Assembly (NCBI RefSeq): GCF_010119205.1
Contig: NZ_WRXM01000003.1
Span: 62,001 to 126,000 of the forward strand
Origin: Haloarcula limicola
Lineage (GTDB): Archaea > Halobacteriota > Halobacteria > Halobacteriales > Haloarculaceae
DNA length: 64,000 nt
Reading direction: 5' to 3'
Positions 6,374 through 15,686 of the stretch are shown here, one piece after another. Both the position numbers and the translations under genes were made by a program. The first letter of the stretch is position 1; each line of letters opens with the position of its first letter. A model generated the notes under the pieces. That model saw only the letters and a program-made list of their open reading frames with translations. It ran no database searches and was not told where the DNA came from.

Positions 6374-9025
6374 TCAGGCGCTGCGCTCGCTCTCGGAGGC
6401 CTGCTCGTCCTCCGGCGAGAGGCGCGAGAGGCGCATCGCGTTCCCGGTCACGCCGAGCGTCATGCCCGCGTCGCCGGCGAGCACCGCGAGCCAGATCGGG
6501 ACGTAGCCGAAGGGGACGGCGACGGCGAGACCCGCCTTCACGGCGAGGCTGGCCCAGACGTTCTGTCGGATGACGCCGTTGGCGTCGCCGGCCAGTTCGT
6601 AGAGGTAGGGCAGTTTCGAGAGGTCGTCGCTCATCAGCGCGATGTCGGCGGTCTCGAGCGCCGTGTCGGTCCCGGCGGCGCCCATCGCCACGCCGACCGT
6701 CGCGGTGGCCAGCGCCGGCGCGTCGTTGATGCCGTCGCCGACCATCGCCACGCCGTCGTGTTCGGCGACGAGGCCCTCGATGGCCTCGACCTTCTGGTCG
6801 GGGAGCAGCTCCGCGCGGTAGTCGTCGACGCCGACTTCCTCGGCGATCGCGCGGGCCGTCCGCTCGTTGTCGCCGGTGAGCATGACGGTGCGCTCGACCC
6901 CGAGGTCCTTCAGGCGGGCGACGGCGCGTTTCGCCTCGGGGCGGACCTCGTCGGCGACGGCGATGACGCCCTCAAGTTCGTCCTCGGTCCCGACGAGGAC
7001 GACGGTCTTGCCCTCCGCCTGCAGGTCGGGCACGGTGTCCTCCAAGAGGTCGAGACAGTTGTTGCGCTCGCAGATGGCCTGTGCGGTCCGGGTGACGACG
7101 CCGCCGTCGGTCGTCGCGTGGACGTGCGAGAGGTCGAAGCCCAGCTCCTCGAACAGGCCGGGTTTGCCCGCGAAGTGCGGCGTCCCGTCGAGGTCCGCCT
7201 TGACGCCCTTGCCGGTGATGCTCTCGAACTCGTCGATGTCGCGTCCGGCGGCCGACTTCCCGTCGGCGTGGGCGACGATGGCCTCGCCGATGGGGTGTTC
7301 GCTGCGCTGCTCGAGGCCGCGCGCACAGCGGAGCACGTCCGTCTCGTCGTTGCCGTGCAGCGGGACGACGTCGGTGACCGTGAGTTCGCCCTTCGTGAGC
7401 GTCCCGGTCTTGTCGAAGGCGACGACGTCGACCGCGCCCATCGCTTCGAGGTGGTTGCCGCCCTTGACGAGCACGCCGTTCTTCGCCGCGCTGGTGATGC
7501 CCGACACGACGGAGACGGGCGTCGAGATGACGAACGCGCAGGGGCAGGCGAGCACCAGCAGGGTGAGACCGTAGACGACGGCGGTCGACCACGAGGTCGC
7601 GAGGACGAACGGCGAGGCGACTGTGACGAGAGCGGCGAACGCGACGACGACCGGCGTGTAGTACGCCGAGAACCGCTCGACGAACTGCTCGCGTTCGGTC
7701 TTGTTCGACTGGGCGTCCTCGACCATCTCGACGATGCGCGAGAGGGTGTTGTCCTCGGCTTTCGCGGTGACCTCCACCTCGAGGTATCCCTCCTCGTTGA
7801 TGGTCCCGGCGTACACCTCGTCGCCCTCGCTCTTGTCGACGGGGACGCTCTCGCCGGTGATCGGGGCCTGATTGACCGCGCTCTCGCCGTCGACGACCGC
7901 GCCGTCCATCGGAACCTTCTCGCCGGGTTTGACGACCACGACGTCGCCGACCTCGACCGAATCGACGGGGATCGTCACCTCCTCGCCGTCGCGCACGACG
8001 GTCGCCTCGTCCGGCGAGAGGTCCATCAGTTCGGTCAGCGAGTTGCGCGCTCGGTCCATCGCGTACCGCTCCAGCAACTCGGCGATGCTGAACAGGAACG
8101 CGAGCGTCGCGGCCTCGAAGTACAGGCCCTCGCCGAAGGCGAGGCTCGCGACGAGCGCGCCGAGGATGGCCGTCGACATCAGGAAGTCGATGTCGAGGTT
8201 GCGGTTCCGCGCGGAGTAGTACCCGTTGCGGAGGATCTCCTGACCGCCGACGGCGATGGCGACGAGGAAGAGGGCGTCGGCGACGTGGAGCTCGCTACCG
8301 AGGACCGCGGCGACCTGCGCGTTCTGCCCGCTCAGGGCGAACTCGAACAGGAGCCCGAGCGCGACGAAGACCCCGCTTACCCACGTCTTCACCGCGCGGG
8401 AACTCCGCCAGATGCTCTCCGCCGACTCCTCGGAATCGCCGCTCTCGGCTCCCTCGCCGGTCGTCCCGGTGACCTCGTAGCCGGCCGCTTCGATGGCCGA
8501 GACGATCTCCGCCTCCCCGAGCGCGGCGGCGTCGTAAGTGGCCGTTACCTTCCCGGTCGTGGGCTGGGTCTCGTACGCCGAAAGGCCGTCGAGTTCCGAG
8601 AGCGCGTTCTCTATCTTTCCCGCGCAGGAGGGGCAGTCCATCTCGGGGACGGTGAACTTCACCGTCACCGTCTCGGCGTCCTCGACGCCGTAGCCGGCCT
8701 TCTCGACGCGCTCGACGACATCAGATTCGCTCGTCTCGCCGCCGTCGAAGGTCACCGACAGCGTCCCGGTCGTCACCTGCGGGTCGACGGCGTCGATCCC
8801 GTCGAGCTTCCGGACGCTGTTCTCGACCTTGCCCGCACACGACGGGCAGTCCATCTCGGGGACCGAGAGGTGGGCGACCTCGTCGTCGCCCGCCTCGACG
8901 GCCGACCCGTCGCTCCCCGTCTCGGCCACGCGGTCGCCGTCCCCGTGGCCGTGCTCGTCGTCGGCGTGGTCGTGTTCGTGGGAGCCACCGGACGGTTCGG
9001 GCGAACTCCCATTCGACGCAGTCAT
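6374..9025 (-). CDS. Heavy-metal P1B-type ATPase with two HMA domains (Zn/Cd/Cu exporter)
   Basis: An 883-residue membrane transporter. The N-terminus is His-rich (residues 15-27, HEHDHADDEHGHG). Two HMA domains follow, each with MDCPSC (Cys60/Cys63 and Cys131/Cys134). TGES is at 390-393, the intramembrane CPC at 494-496, the phosphorylated Asp538 in DKTGT, SEHPIGEA (the HP locus) and GDGINDAPAL near the C-terminus. About eight membrane helices are expected. The stretch CPCAFVISTPVSVVSGITSA is more like Zn/Cd-type (ZntA/CadA) than Cu-type ATPases. It exports metal across the cytoplasmic membrane. The gene stands alone, without a visible metalloregulator next to it. Confidence 0.9.
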   Translation of the reverse strand: MTASNGSSPEPSGGSHEHDHADDEHGHGDGDRVAETGSDGSAVEAGDDEVAHLSVPEMDCPSCAGKVENSVRKLDGIDAVDPQVTTGTLSVTFDGGETSESDVVERVEKAGYGVEDAETVTVKFTVPEMDCPSCAGKIENALSELDGLSAYETQPTTGKVTATYDAAALGEAEIVSAIEAAGYEVTGTTGEGAESGDSEESAESIWRSSRAVKTWVSGVFVALGLLFEFALSGQNAQVAAVLGSELHVADALFLVAIAVGGQEILRNGYYSARNRNLDIDFLMSTAILGALVASLAFGEGLYFEAATLAFLFSIAELLERYAMDRARNSLTELMDLSPDEATVVRDGEEVTIPVDSVEVGDVVVVKPGEKVPMDGAVVDGESAVNQAPITGESVPVDKSEGDEVYAGTINEEGYLEVEVTAKAEDNTLSRIVEMVEDAQSNKTEREQFVERFSAYYTPVVVAFAALVTVASPFVLATSWSTAVVYGLTLLVLACPCAFVISTPVSVVSGITSAAKNGVLVKGGNHLEAMGAVDVVAFDKTGTLTKGELTVTDVVPLHGNDETDVLRCARGLEQRSEHPIGEAIVAHADGKSAAGRDIDEFESITGKGVKADLDGTPHFAGKPGLFEELGFDLSHVHATTDGGVVTRTAQAICERNNCLDLLEDTVPDLQAEGKTVVLVGTEDELEGVIAVADEVRPEAKRAVARLKDLGVERTVMLTGDNERTARAIAEEVGVDDYRAELLPDQKVEAIEGLVAEHDGVAMVGDGINDAPALATATVGVAMGAAGTDTALETADIALMSDDLSKLPYLYELAGDANGVIRQNVWASLAVKAGLAVAVPFGYVPIWLAVLAGDAGMTLGVTGNAMRLSRLSPEDEQASESERSA

Positions 9026-9279
9026 TATCGGAGACTAGTCCCTCCTCCGTTAATAATCCACCTGCTATCGTCGACCGCTTAGATGGCCTATTTTGGCAAT
9101 CTTAGGGCTACGAATTATTAACTCAGGACGGATCTAGTGCCGAGACGGGAGCATCTCTACGGGACCGGACCGCTTCTCCGCGGCGGGCGCTCGGGAGACC
9201 ACACGGTAGCCCGACGACGAGACGGACGACATCGCGAAAACCGGAAGAAAAACCGCGTCTGCAGTCGCTCGGCGCGACG

Positions 9280-9537
9280 TTACCGACCGAGGACGTGCCG
9301 AGCGAGGAAGCCGACGGCGAGGCCGACGCCGAACGCCGTCGCCGCGCTCTGTCGCTTGCGCTGTCGGGCCTCGTCGGGGAACCTCTCCTCGGCGAGGTCG
9401 AAGACGACGCGACCGAGTTCCGCCTTCAGGTTCTCGGTCTGCTGTGTCCTGCTGTCCTGTGCGCGTCGCTTCGCCTTCTCGAGCTGTTTGTTGAGGTTCT
9501 CCCGCGCCTGCTGTCGGCTTTCGCTTTCGTTCGTCAT
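9280..9537 (-). CDS. Small helical membrane-tail protein
   Basis: An 85-residue protein starting MTNESESRQ; this ATG is preferred over an in-frame start 54 bases upstream because that extension covers the promoter motif. Residues 5-60 are a charged helix rich in Gln, Lys, Arg and Glu (NLNKQLEKAKRRAQ, LGRVVFDLAEERFPDEAR). Residues 66-85 form one glycine-patterned membrane helix (AATAFGVGLAVGFLARH). This resembles ElaB/YqjD-type or gas-vesicle-neighbour stress proteins, but I recognise no specific family. A GCAGGCAT direct repeat lies 35-56 bases upstream. Confidence 0.6.
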   Translation of the reverse strand: MTNESESRQQARENLNKQLEKAKRRAQDSRTQQTENLKAELGRVVFDLAEERFPDEARQRKRQSAATAFGVGLAVGFLARHVLGR

Positions 9538-9570
9538 GCCCGGACAATCGCTTCCGCCCTTGCTAACGGT

Positions 9571-9593
9571 AATGCCTGCACATGCCTGCAAGA
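9571..9593 (-). promoter_or_regulatory. GCAGGCAT direct repeat upstream of small membrane protein gene
   Basis: On the minus strand the sequence reads CTTGCAGGCATGTGCAGGCA, two GCAGGCAT units two bases apart, 35-56 bases before the ATG at 9537. This is where a BRE/TATA or activator element is expected. Related CTTGCA elements lie at similar positions ahead of other genes in the window (see findings). Confidence 0.4.
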
Positions 9594-9616
9594 CCGGAGA
9601 GCGGGAGTTTCGGCGT

Positions 9617-10645
9617 TCAATCCTGCTTCTCCGGCGGGATGAACGGCCCGACCGAGACGGTTCGGCGGGCGATCGTCGCCGCGCGCAGGATGTAGGCGAT
9701 GAACGCCGCGAAGGGCGAGACGATGACGCCGATACCGAGCGTGACGACGAGGGGGAGCAGCGAGGGCGGGATCGTGGTCGTCGAGTTCGTCCGGTAGAGG
9801 AAGGTGAGCGAGACGCTGGTCACCAGCGCGACCAGTCCGGTGTAGACGACGATCCGTGAGAGCCGGGCGAAGTCCTGCTGGAGCGAGAGCGTCTTGAAGA
9901 ACTGCCGCGAGACGGCGATGGCCTCCAGCAGCTCGTCGACGGCGTCTAAGTTCTCTCGCAGCTCCCGGGGAAGGGCCTCGGCGTGCGCGTTCCGGACGTG
10001 GCGAACGGCGGTCATGTTCTGGGCGTACTCCGTCCCGAGGACGACGTCGAGCACGTCGACGATGCTCTCCTCCGATTCGAGGAGGTCGTCGATGTCGTCG
10101 CCGTACTCGCGGAGGCCCCGCATCGCGTCGCGGACGCCGTCGGGGACCTCTCGGTCCGAGTCCGCGACCGTCTCCTCGAAGGACGACGCGCGGTCGCTGA
10201 GCGTCGTCGCGACGAGCGAGAGGAACTCCGCGGGGTCGTTCGGACTCGCCGGCTGCCCGGAGAGCTCCTCGACGGTCCCGCGGAGCGACCGAGTCCCGTC
10301 GAGGCGGTCCGAGAGCGAGTCGGGCGTGCCGAACACCCGCGAGAGGATGAACTGGTTGATCGAGAGCGAGATGGTCACGAGCGTCACGACGCCGGACGTG
10401 AGCCCGCTCGCGAACACCGTCGCCGCCTGACTCCTCGGACCGACGGTGAGCAGTCCGGCCCGGAGGAGGCCGCCGATGACGGCGACCACGAGAACGGTGA
10501 GACAGGCCGCGACGGCGATCCGGTTTCCCCCCAGGAGAAACCAGTGCAGCGCCCGTTCCCGGACCCCTTCCGTAGTCGAGACGGACGAAGAGACGCCGCG
10601 TTCCATACCGCGGAGTCGGCTACCAACTCGAAGCGGGTTCTGCAT
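9617..10645 (-). CDS. Four-helix membrane protein, paralogue of the gene at 14055
   Basis: A 342-residue membrane protein. The start MQNPLRVGSR at 10645 is chosen because it lies 23 bases after the stop of the upstream gene; an alternative is MERGVSSSV a few codons on. It has two N-terminal membrane helices (RIAVAACLTVLVVAVIGGLL and SGVVTLVTISLSINQFILS), a long charged central domain of about 180 residues, and two C-terminal helices, ending ARRTVSVGPFIPPEKQ. The same layout and end motif are found in the protein at 14055-15131. The family is unknown to me. It probably shares a transcript with the propeller protein. Confidence 0.7.
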   Translation of the reverse strand: MQNPLRVGSRLRGMERGVSSSVSTTEGVRERALHWFLLGGNRIAVAACLTVLVVAVIGGLLRAGLLTVGPRSQAATVFASGLTSGVVTLVTISLSINQFILSRVFGTPDSLSDRLDGTRSLRGTVEELSGQPASPNDPAEFLSLVATTLSDRASSFEETVADSDREVPDGVRDAMRGLREYGDDIDDLLESEESIVDVLDVVLGTEYAQNMTAVRHVRNAHAEALPRELRENLDAVDELLEAIAVSRQFFKTLSLQQDFARLSRIVVYTGLVALVTSVSLTFLYRTNSTTTIPPSLLPLVVTLGIGVIVSPFAAFIAYILRAATIARRTVSVGPFIPPEKQD

Positions 10646-10668
10646 GCATTTCCCGCCGTCGCGCGCTG

Positions 10669-11973
10669 TCAGCGGGGTTCCGGTCGGGAACGTTCGACGA
10701 CGGTGCCCTCCGCGCCGACGGCGACCGCTCGCTCCCGGCCGAGCGCGACCCCGCGGAGGGGGGCGGTCGCCGGCGTCGGCGTCCGCTCCCAGTCGGTCGC
10801 GTCCGCGGCCCGCTCGTACACCGTCCCGCCGTCGCCGCTGGCGAGCCACAGCGTCTCGTCGAGCGCGAGCGCCCACAGCGCGTCCTCGTCCGGGCGCTCG
10901 GGCGTCCAGCGCTGGCCGTCGTAGCGGTGGACGACGCCGCTGTCGTCGCTGACAGCGCACCCCTCCTCGTCCGCCGCGACGTCGGTGAGCGTCCCGTCGG
11001 CCCCGTCGAGCCCCGACCGCGCGAAGGTTCGCCCGCCGTCGTCCGTCTCGAAGACGCACTGGTTGGTGTCACAGGCGTAGCCGGCCGACGCGTCTCGGAG
11101 GGCGACGCTGGCGAGACTGGAGCCGCTTCCCGGCGTCACCGGCTCCTCCCACGCCGTCTCCCCCTCCCGGTACCGGCCGCGGCAGACGCGGCCGGAGCCG
11201 TCTATCAGCAGGACCGTCTCGTCGCCGGGCGTGCCCGCTACGGCGACGTCCGCGAGGTTGTTCGTGTCGTCGTTCGGCGCGGAGAGATCGACGTGGCGGC
11301 CGCTCTCGGGGTCCAGCCGACCGACGGCTCCGCTGTCGCCGGCGAACCAGACGCCGCCGCCCTCGACGGCGTCGACGCCGCGGAGCGCGTTCGACTGCGC
11401 GCCGGGGCCGTCGGCCAGTACGGTATCCCAGCCGTCGCCGTCGTCGGCGAGCACGCTCCCCTCGGACCCGACGGCGTAGGCGGTTCCGTCGGCGACGACC
11501 GCGTCGTGGAGCGTCTCTTCACAGGGAACGTCCGCAGTCGCCCACGCGGGCGGGGATTCCGGCTCCTGTGACGGGTCCGACTCCCGTGACGACGCCGGTT
11601 CCCCCGACGACGCGTCCGGCTCCCGCGAGGGCTCCGCTCCTCGCGCGGCCCCGGTATCGCTCGACTCGATCGGAGAACCGCCTTCTCGGACGGATTCCGC
11701 GTCACGATCGCGGTCAGGCCCCGCTGACTCCGCGTTCGCGTCGCTCGGCTGCCGGTCCGATTCGGCCGCTTTTTCCTCCGACGGGGAACGCAGAACGTAG
11801 AGCGCGGCCGGCGTGAGGAGATAGACGGAGATGGCGACGACGGCGAACAGGCGGTTGATGAACGTCAGCGTCCCGAACGCCGTCAGGGCCGCCGTTGCCA
11901 CCGCGTGCTGCCACGTCTTCGTGTACTGCCTGAAGAACGGGACGAACCCGTCGGTGCGAGCGTGCTCACTCAT
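10669..11973 (-). CDS. Membrane-anchored beta-propeller (Ycf48/BNR-like) protein
   Basis: A 434-residue protein. Residues 1-60 contain two hydrophobic segments (AVATAALTAFGTLTFI and LFAVVAISVYLLTPAALYVL). A low-complexity acidic Ser/Pro/Glu linker of about 100 residues follows. The rest is a series of WD/Ycf48-like blades with recurrent patterns such as AVGSEGSVLADDGDGWDTVL, VWFAGDSGAVGRLDPES, VFETDDGGRTFARSGLDG and LWLASGDGGTVYERA. Photosystem-assembly-like and sialidase-type propellers share this repeat. There is no sign of enzymatic function. The likely role is protein binding at the outer or inner membrane face. The ATG at 11973 is preferred to a longer frame that runs into the divergent promoter. 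Confidence 0.65.
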   Translation of the reverse strand: MSEHARTDGFVPFFRQYTKTWQHAVATAALTAFGTLTFINRLFAVVAISVYLLTPAALYVLRSPSEEKAAESDRQPSDANAESAGPDRDRDAESVREGGSPIESSDTGAARGAEPSREPDASSGEPASSRESDPSQEPESPPAWATADVPCEETLHDAVVADGTAYAVGSEGSVLADDGDGWDTVLADGPGAQSNALRGVDAVEGGGVWFAGDSGAVGRLDPESGRHVDLSAPNDDTNNLADVAVAGTPGDETVLLIDGSGRVCRGRYREGETAWEEPVTPGSGSSLASVALRDASAGYACDTNQCVFETDDGGRTFARSGLDGADGTLTDVAADEEGCAVSDDSGVVHRYDGQRWTPERPDEDALWALALDETLWLASGDGGTVYERAADATDWERTPTPATAPLRGVALGRERAVAVGAEGTVVERSRPEPR

Positions 11974-12082
11974 TGCCCTGTCTCGTGCGTTGGGACACTC
12001 GGGTCTTTCCCCGGCATACTGTGCCCGAGCCACCGAAGGACCATATGCCCGGATTTTTCCGTGCGACTCCCGACGCGGAAAC

Positions 12083-13210
12083 ATGGACCTCTCGTCTCCG
12101 ACGCTCGACCGAGAGCGCCTCGGATGGTGGGCGCTCGTCGTCGCGGTCGGGCTGGCGCTCCTGTTCGTCCTCCACTCGTTCGTCGGGACGTTCGTGCTCG
12201 CGCTCTTCGTCTACTACGGTATCCGACCGCTGAACCGGCGGTTGGAGTCCGTCCTCTCGCCGGGAACGGCCGCGCTGGTCTCGGTGCTCGTCGTCGCGCT
12301 CCCCGCGTTGCTGCTCATCACCGCGGTCGTCGTGATGGGCGTCACGCAGCTGCTGTCGGCCGGCGCGCTCGACGGGCTCAGACAGGCGATACAGCCGTAT
12401 CTCGACCCGGCTTCGCTGGACCTGATAGAGCGCGCCCGCTCGGCGCTGACCGGCGGCCTCTCCGGGTCACCGATGGACTTACTCCAGCGCGGCGCGGGCG
12501 TCCTCTCGACGGTCGCCGGCGGCACGATGCACCTGTTTCTCGCCGTGACGGCCGCGTTCTACCTCCTGCGGGACGACGCCCGCCTCGCGTCCTGGTTCCG
12601 CTCGACGGTCGCCGGGACGGGAACCACGGCGCACGCCTACGTGACCGCCGTCGACGACGACCTCGGCACCATCTACTTCGGGAACGTCCTCCTCGTCGGC
12701 ATCGTCGCCGTCCTCGCCGCGGTGGTGTACAACGCCTACAACTTGCTCGCCCCCGCCGCGGTCGCGATGCCGGCGCCGACGGCGCTGGCGCTGCTCACCG
12801 GACTGGCCAGTCTCGTCCCCGTCGTCGTCGGCAAGCTCGTCTACGTCCCGCTCGTCGCCTTCCTCGGTGTCCGAGCCGCCCGGGCCGATCCGTCGCTGCT
12901 GGTCTATCCTGCGGCGCTGTTCGTCGTCTCGCTGGTTCTCCTGGACCTCCTCCCCATGACGTTCCTGCTGCCGAAGGTGGCGGGACAGACGACGCATACG
13001 GGGCTGGTCCTGTTCGCGTACATCCTCGGCTCCATGCTCTTCGGCTGGTACGGGCTGTTCCTGGGACCGTTCCTCCTCGTCGTCGGGATTCAGGCCGTCA
13101 GAATCGTCCTCGAAGAGCTCTTAGAAGGTGATCCGGTGTCGCCGGAAGTCACGTCCGCCGAGACGCTGGGGTCGGACCCGGACGAAGCGGAGTCGACCGA
13201 AGACGGCTAG
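12083..13210 (+). CDS. AI-2E family transporter (PerM-like permease)
   Basis: A 375-residue polytopic membrane protein of the AI-2E exporter/PerM family. Typical features are an N-terminal pair of helices (WWALVVAVGLALLFVLHSFVGTFVLALFVYYGIRPL), a central soluble stretch, and C-terminal helices including LDLLPMTFLLPKVAG, LVLFAYILGSMLFGWYG and LFLGPFLLVVGI, which are hallmarks of the family. It may export a small molecule or act as a sodium/proton antiporter, as some haloalkaliphile members do; the substrate is unknown. The ATG at 12083 is in good context. It diverges from the propeller gene across a 109-base promoter region. Confidence 0.85.
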   Translation: MDLSSPTLDRERLGWWALVVAVGLALLFVLHSFVGTFVLALFVYYGIRPLNRRLESVLSPGTAALVSVLVVALPALLLITAVVVMGVTQLLSAGALDGLRQAIQPYLDPASLDLIERARSALTGGLSGSPMDLLQRGAGVLSTVAGGTMHLFLAVTAAFYLLRDDARLASWFRSTVAGTGTTAHAYVTAVDDDLGTIYFGNVLLVGIVAVLAAVVYNAYNLLAPAAVAMPAPTALALLTGLASLVPVVVGKLVYVPLVAFLGVRAARADPSLLVYPAALFVVSLVLLDLLPMTFLLPKVAGQTTHTGLVLFAYILGSMLFGWYGLFLGPFLLVVGIQAVRIVLEELLEGDPVSPEVTSAETLGSDPDEAESTEDG

Positions 13211-13441
13211 ACCGGTTCGTTTCGCGACCCTACGGCGCTGGGCCGAGATAATCCGCTTCGTAGCTCTCTCCGCAAACCGTTTGTGCTTGCAAATGCCGGC
13301 TATACCGAAAGTGTGCGTCACCGTCCGCTCTTCGCTCCGGCCCCTCTGCGCTCAGCGTTCACACGCCGCGAAACGCGGTCGAGAGTGGTTGCATTCGAAG
13401 GCCGCAGCGGTATCCGAGTAGCACGCGTTCGTCGTCCCGTA

Positions 13442-13993
13442 ATGAGTGACTCTACCGGCGACGAACAGCTGGACCGCATCGAACAGGGGTTAGACGCGCT
13501 GTTCGCGACCGAAGTCGCGAAGGAGGTCCTCGAAGCGGTCGATTTCGAGGCGATACTGGCCGAGGAACCGGCGGAGGATCCGGTCGATATCGACCGCCTC
13601 GCACAGGCGATTGGCCGCCCCGTGGGTCGCATTCTCGCCGCCCGGGTCATCGGGGGGAGCGGAGCGGCGGGCCTCGCAAAGCAGACGCTCGGCAGCGAGG
13701 TCGGCAGCCGCGTCGCCGCGAAGACGTTCCGCGTCGCCGTCGAGAACGTCGACACGCAGCAGGTCACCGAGACGCTCGTCGAGCTCGACGAGGAGACACT
13801 GCCCGGGCCGACGCTGCAGGAGATGATCGGGCCGGCCATCGAGGACAGCGACGTCTTCGCCTTCGACCACGAGGACCTGCCGGAAGACGTCGACGCGGGC
13901 CCGGACGCCAGCGGCGTCCACGACGCGGGCGGTGCCGATCACACGGGGCCGCTCGACGGCACCGACGGCGGCGACGGAACGCCCGAAGAGTAA
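13442..13993 (+). CDS. Acidic soluble protein of unknown function
   Basis: A 183-residue protein with no domain I recognise. The first 135 residues are moderately acidic and predicted helical (LDRIEQGLDALFATEVAKEV, IDRLAQAIGRPVGRILAARV, VTETLVELDEETLPGP). The last 45 are a disordered Asp/Gly-rich tail. A glycine-rich patch (VIGGSGAAGLAKQTLGSEVG) resembles a small hydrophobic hairpin. A GCTTGCAAATGC element lies about 150 bases upstream (13285-13296). It sits between the AI-2E-type transporter and the membrane gene at 14055 and may belong to the same stress group. Confidence 0.55.
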   Translation: MSDSTGDEQLDRIEQGLDALFATEVAKEVLEAVDFEAILAEEPAEDPVDIDRLAQAIGRPVGRILAARVIGGSGAAGLAKQTLGSEVGSRVAAKTFRVAVENVDTQQVTETLVELDEETLPGPTLQEMIGPAIEDSDVFAFDHEDLPEDVDAGPDASGVHDAGGADHTGPLDGTDGGDGTPEE

Positions 13994-14054
13994 TCGCGTC
14001 TTTTCGACCCCGATGCGGACCCCGGGATACCTCTTTCGCGCCGGTATCCGGCGC

Positions 14055-15131
14055 TCAGCGCTGTGATTCTCTGAGGATGAGCGGACCGATGGCGAGCGTC
14101 CGCTTCGCGACCGTCGCCACTCGCGCGATGTAGGAGACGAGCAGCAGATGCGGCAGTAGCGTCACCGTGAACGCCGCGGTGACGAGTATCGTGATGTGTG
14201 CGACGCCGACGAAGGACCCCGTGACGGACGTTCCGTCGACGAACGCCAGCATCCCGCCGGCGACGATGAGCGCCGGCACCGAGATGTAGAGGATGAGCTG
14301 TGAGAGGTTGATGAGGGCCCACTCGAAGTACAGCGTCTTGACGTGCTCGCGGCCGGGACCGAACATCGAGAGGGTCGTCCGCAACTGCTCGATGAGCTCC
14401 TTCTCGTCGTCGGTGAGGCTGTCCTGGTAATCGTACTTGATGCGCTCGGCCTGGAAGATCTTCCACCCGTAGTTGTAGTTGAGCGCGGCGAAGAGAACGT
14501 CGAAGGATCCGAACGACGCGCCGTCGAGTTGCTCTCGGACCTGCTGTCCGTTACCGAGTAGACTGGTCGTGAACTCGTTGACTTCCGCCTTCAGCTCGTC
14601 GTCGTCCTTGTCCGAGATGGAGTCGCGCAGCTTGCGAGCACGATCGCCCGACGCGTCGATTATGTTGCGGAGGAACGCGGACGGGTCGGCCGGAACCGGG
14701 CGGTCGACGAGGTCACGCGTGTAGTCCCGGACGTTCATCGTGCTGCTCATTCGCTCGTGCTGGTCGCCCAGCGGTCCGTTCTCCTGTGAGATGACGAGCT
14801 GGCTGATGGTCACCACGAGGGTCGTCCCGGTGATTATCGCGCCGATCATCGTCGAGAATATCGTCTCGATGGTGTCCTCGGTCTGCAGGTCCGCGTGGAA
14901 GCCCGGGTAGAACTGCGTTCCGACGACGAGGACGGCGACGAAGACGGTGAGCGCCAGCAGTCCGGTTATCAGCAAGCGATTCGCGCCGAGCATAACCCAG
15001 AGCTTCGCCCGGCTCTCGCCCGCTCGCTGACGCATCGTGTTGGCCGTGCCGATGTCCGCGTCGGCGTCGGATTCGAGGTCCGTCTCGGTGTCGACATTGA
15101 CGTCCTCGTCGGGATCGATAGACGAGCTCAT
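14055..15131 (-). CDS. Four-helix membrane protein, paralogue of the gene at 9617
   Basis: A 358-residue membrane protein whose first 45 residues are acidic and disordered. Two membrane helices follow (LLITGLLALTVFVAVLVVG and TMIGAIITGTTLVVTISQL), then a charged domain of about 160 residues, then two or three helices (ILYISVPALIVAGGMLAF, ITILVTAAFTVTLLPHLLL), ending ARVATVAKRTLAIGPLILRE. The end and the LGANRLL and TLVVTISQLVIS stretches match the gene at 9617-10645, so the two are paralogues. Its ATG overlaps the stop of the DUF4177-type gene (ATGA at 15128-15131), so translation is probably coupled. Confidence 0.7.
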   Translation of the reverse strand: MSSSIDPDEDVNVDTETDLESDADADIGTANTMRQRAGESRAKLWVMLGANRLLITGLLALTVFVAVLVVGTQFYPGFHADLQTEDTIETIFSTMIGAIITGTTLVVTISQLVISQENGPLGDQHERMSSTMNVRDYTRDLVDRPVPADPSAFLRNIIDASGDRARKLRDSISDKDDDELKAEVNEFTTSLLGNGQQVREQLDGASFGSFDVLFAALNYNYGWKIFQAERIKYDYQDSLTDDEKELIEQLRTTLSMFGPGREHVKTLYFEWALINLSQLILYISVPALIVAGGMLAFVDGTSVTGSFVGVAHITILVTAAFTVTLLPHLLLVSYIARVATVAKRTLAIGPLILRESQR

Positions 15132-15343
15132 CGCTCCGTCTCGGCGTCGGGCTCCGCGGGACGTTTAAACAGGAGAAACTTCGTCCCGCCGCCGCCGGTG
15201 TAATCGACAGACCCTGTGAGCTCCCATCCCTCGCGTCCCAACTCGTTGAGTTCGCTCTTGGGGTCGATCGCCTCCTTCTGCGTGACGCCTCTGGGGACCC
15301 GCAGCGTCTCGTACTCCCAAGGGCCGCGATACCTATCGCTCAT
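15128..15343 (-). CDS. DUF4177-like small protein
   Basis: A 71-residue soluble protein. The pattern WEYETLRVPRGVT, LNELGREGWELTGSVDYTGG and TKFLLFKRP is that of the DUF4177 family, which are small beta-alpha-beta proteins of unknown function. Its stop overlaps the start of the paralogous membrane protein by four bases, indicating one operon. The start is ATG. Confidence 0.75.
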   Translation of the reverse strand: MSDRYRGPWEYETLRVPRGVTQKEAIDPKSELNELGREGWELTGSVDYTGGGGTKFLLFKRPAEPDAETER

Positions 15344-15686
15344 ACGTCCTACGAACTGGGTCGGCGAGCCACGCCGCTGTTAGCGTTCTTCCGTCTCGAC
15401 AACGAGAGCCACCAGAGAGTCCAGAGCGTGAAAGCGTCGTCATAACCGAATCGCGAGACAGTACGCGGTTGACCCGTATGCGCTAACCGCTTTCAGTTGC
15501 AGGCATGGGATTTCGTGACGTACGGCTCGCCTCGCGACGGTCGGCGACGAGATCTGTCGTTCCCGGCCGATAGCCGACTCCACCTGTTGCAGCGGCGAAG
15601 TCCGGACTGGCGAGGAAGACGACGACGGAGCGGCGCAGCGAGCCCGGAAAGCCGCCGAGAGAACCGGGTAGCGAAGACCGGACCGG
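15344..15686. other. Gene-free spacer with a TTGCAGGCAT element
   Basis: No gene is supported in these 343 bases. At 15497-15506 there is TTGCAGGCAT on the plus strand, the same unit repeated upstream of the gene at 9280-9537. No plus-strand gene follows directly, so its role here is unclear. Confidence 0.3.

Noticed and set aside
6359-9082. 907-codon open frame on the plus strand
   Set aside because: It is antisense to the P-type ATPase, whose motifs are unambiguous. Long antisense frames are expected in GC-rich DNA; its product is a low-complexity Asp/Arg/Val-rich chain without any fold pattern.
13283-13441. In-frame extension of the acidic protein gene at 13442 to a TTG
   Set aside because: The added residues are Arg-rich and non-acidic and the extension would cover the GCTTGCAAATGC element, so the ATG at 13442 is preferred.
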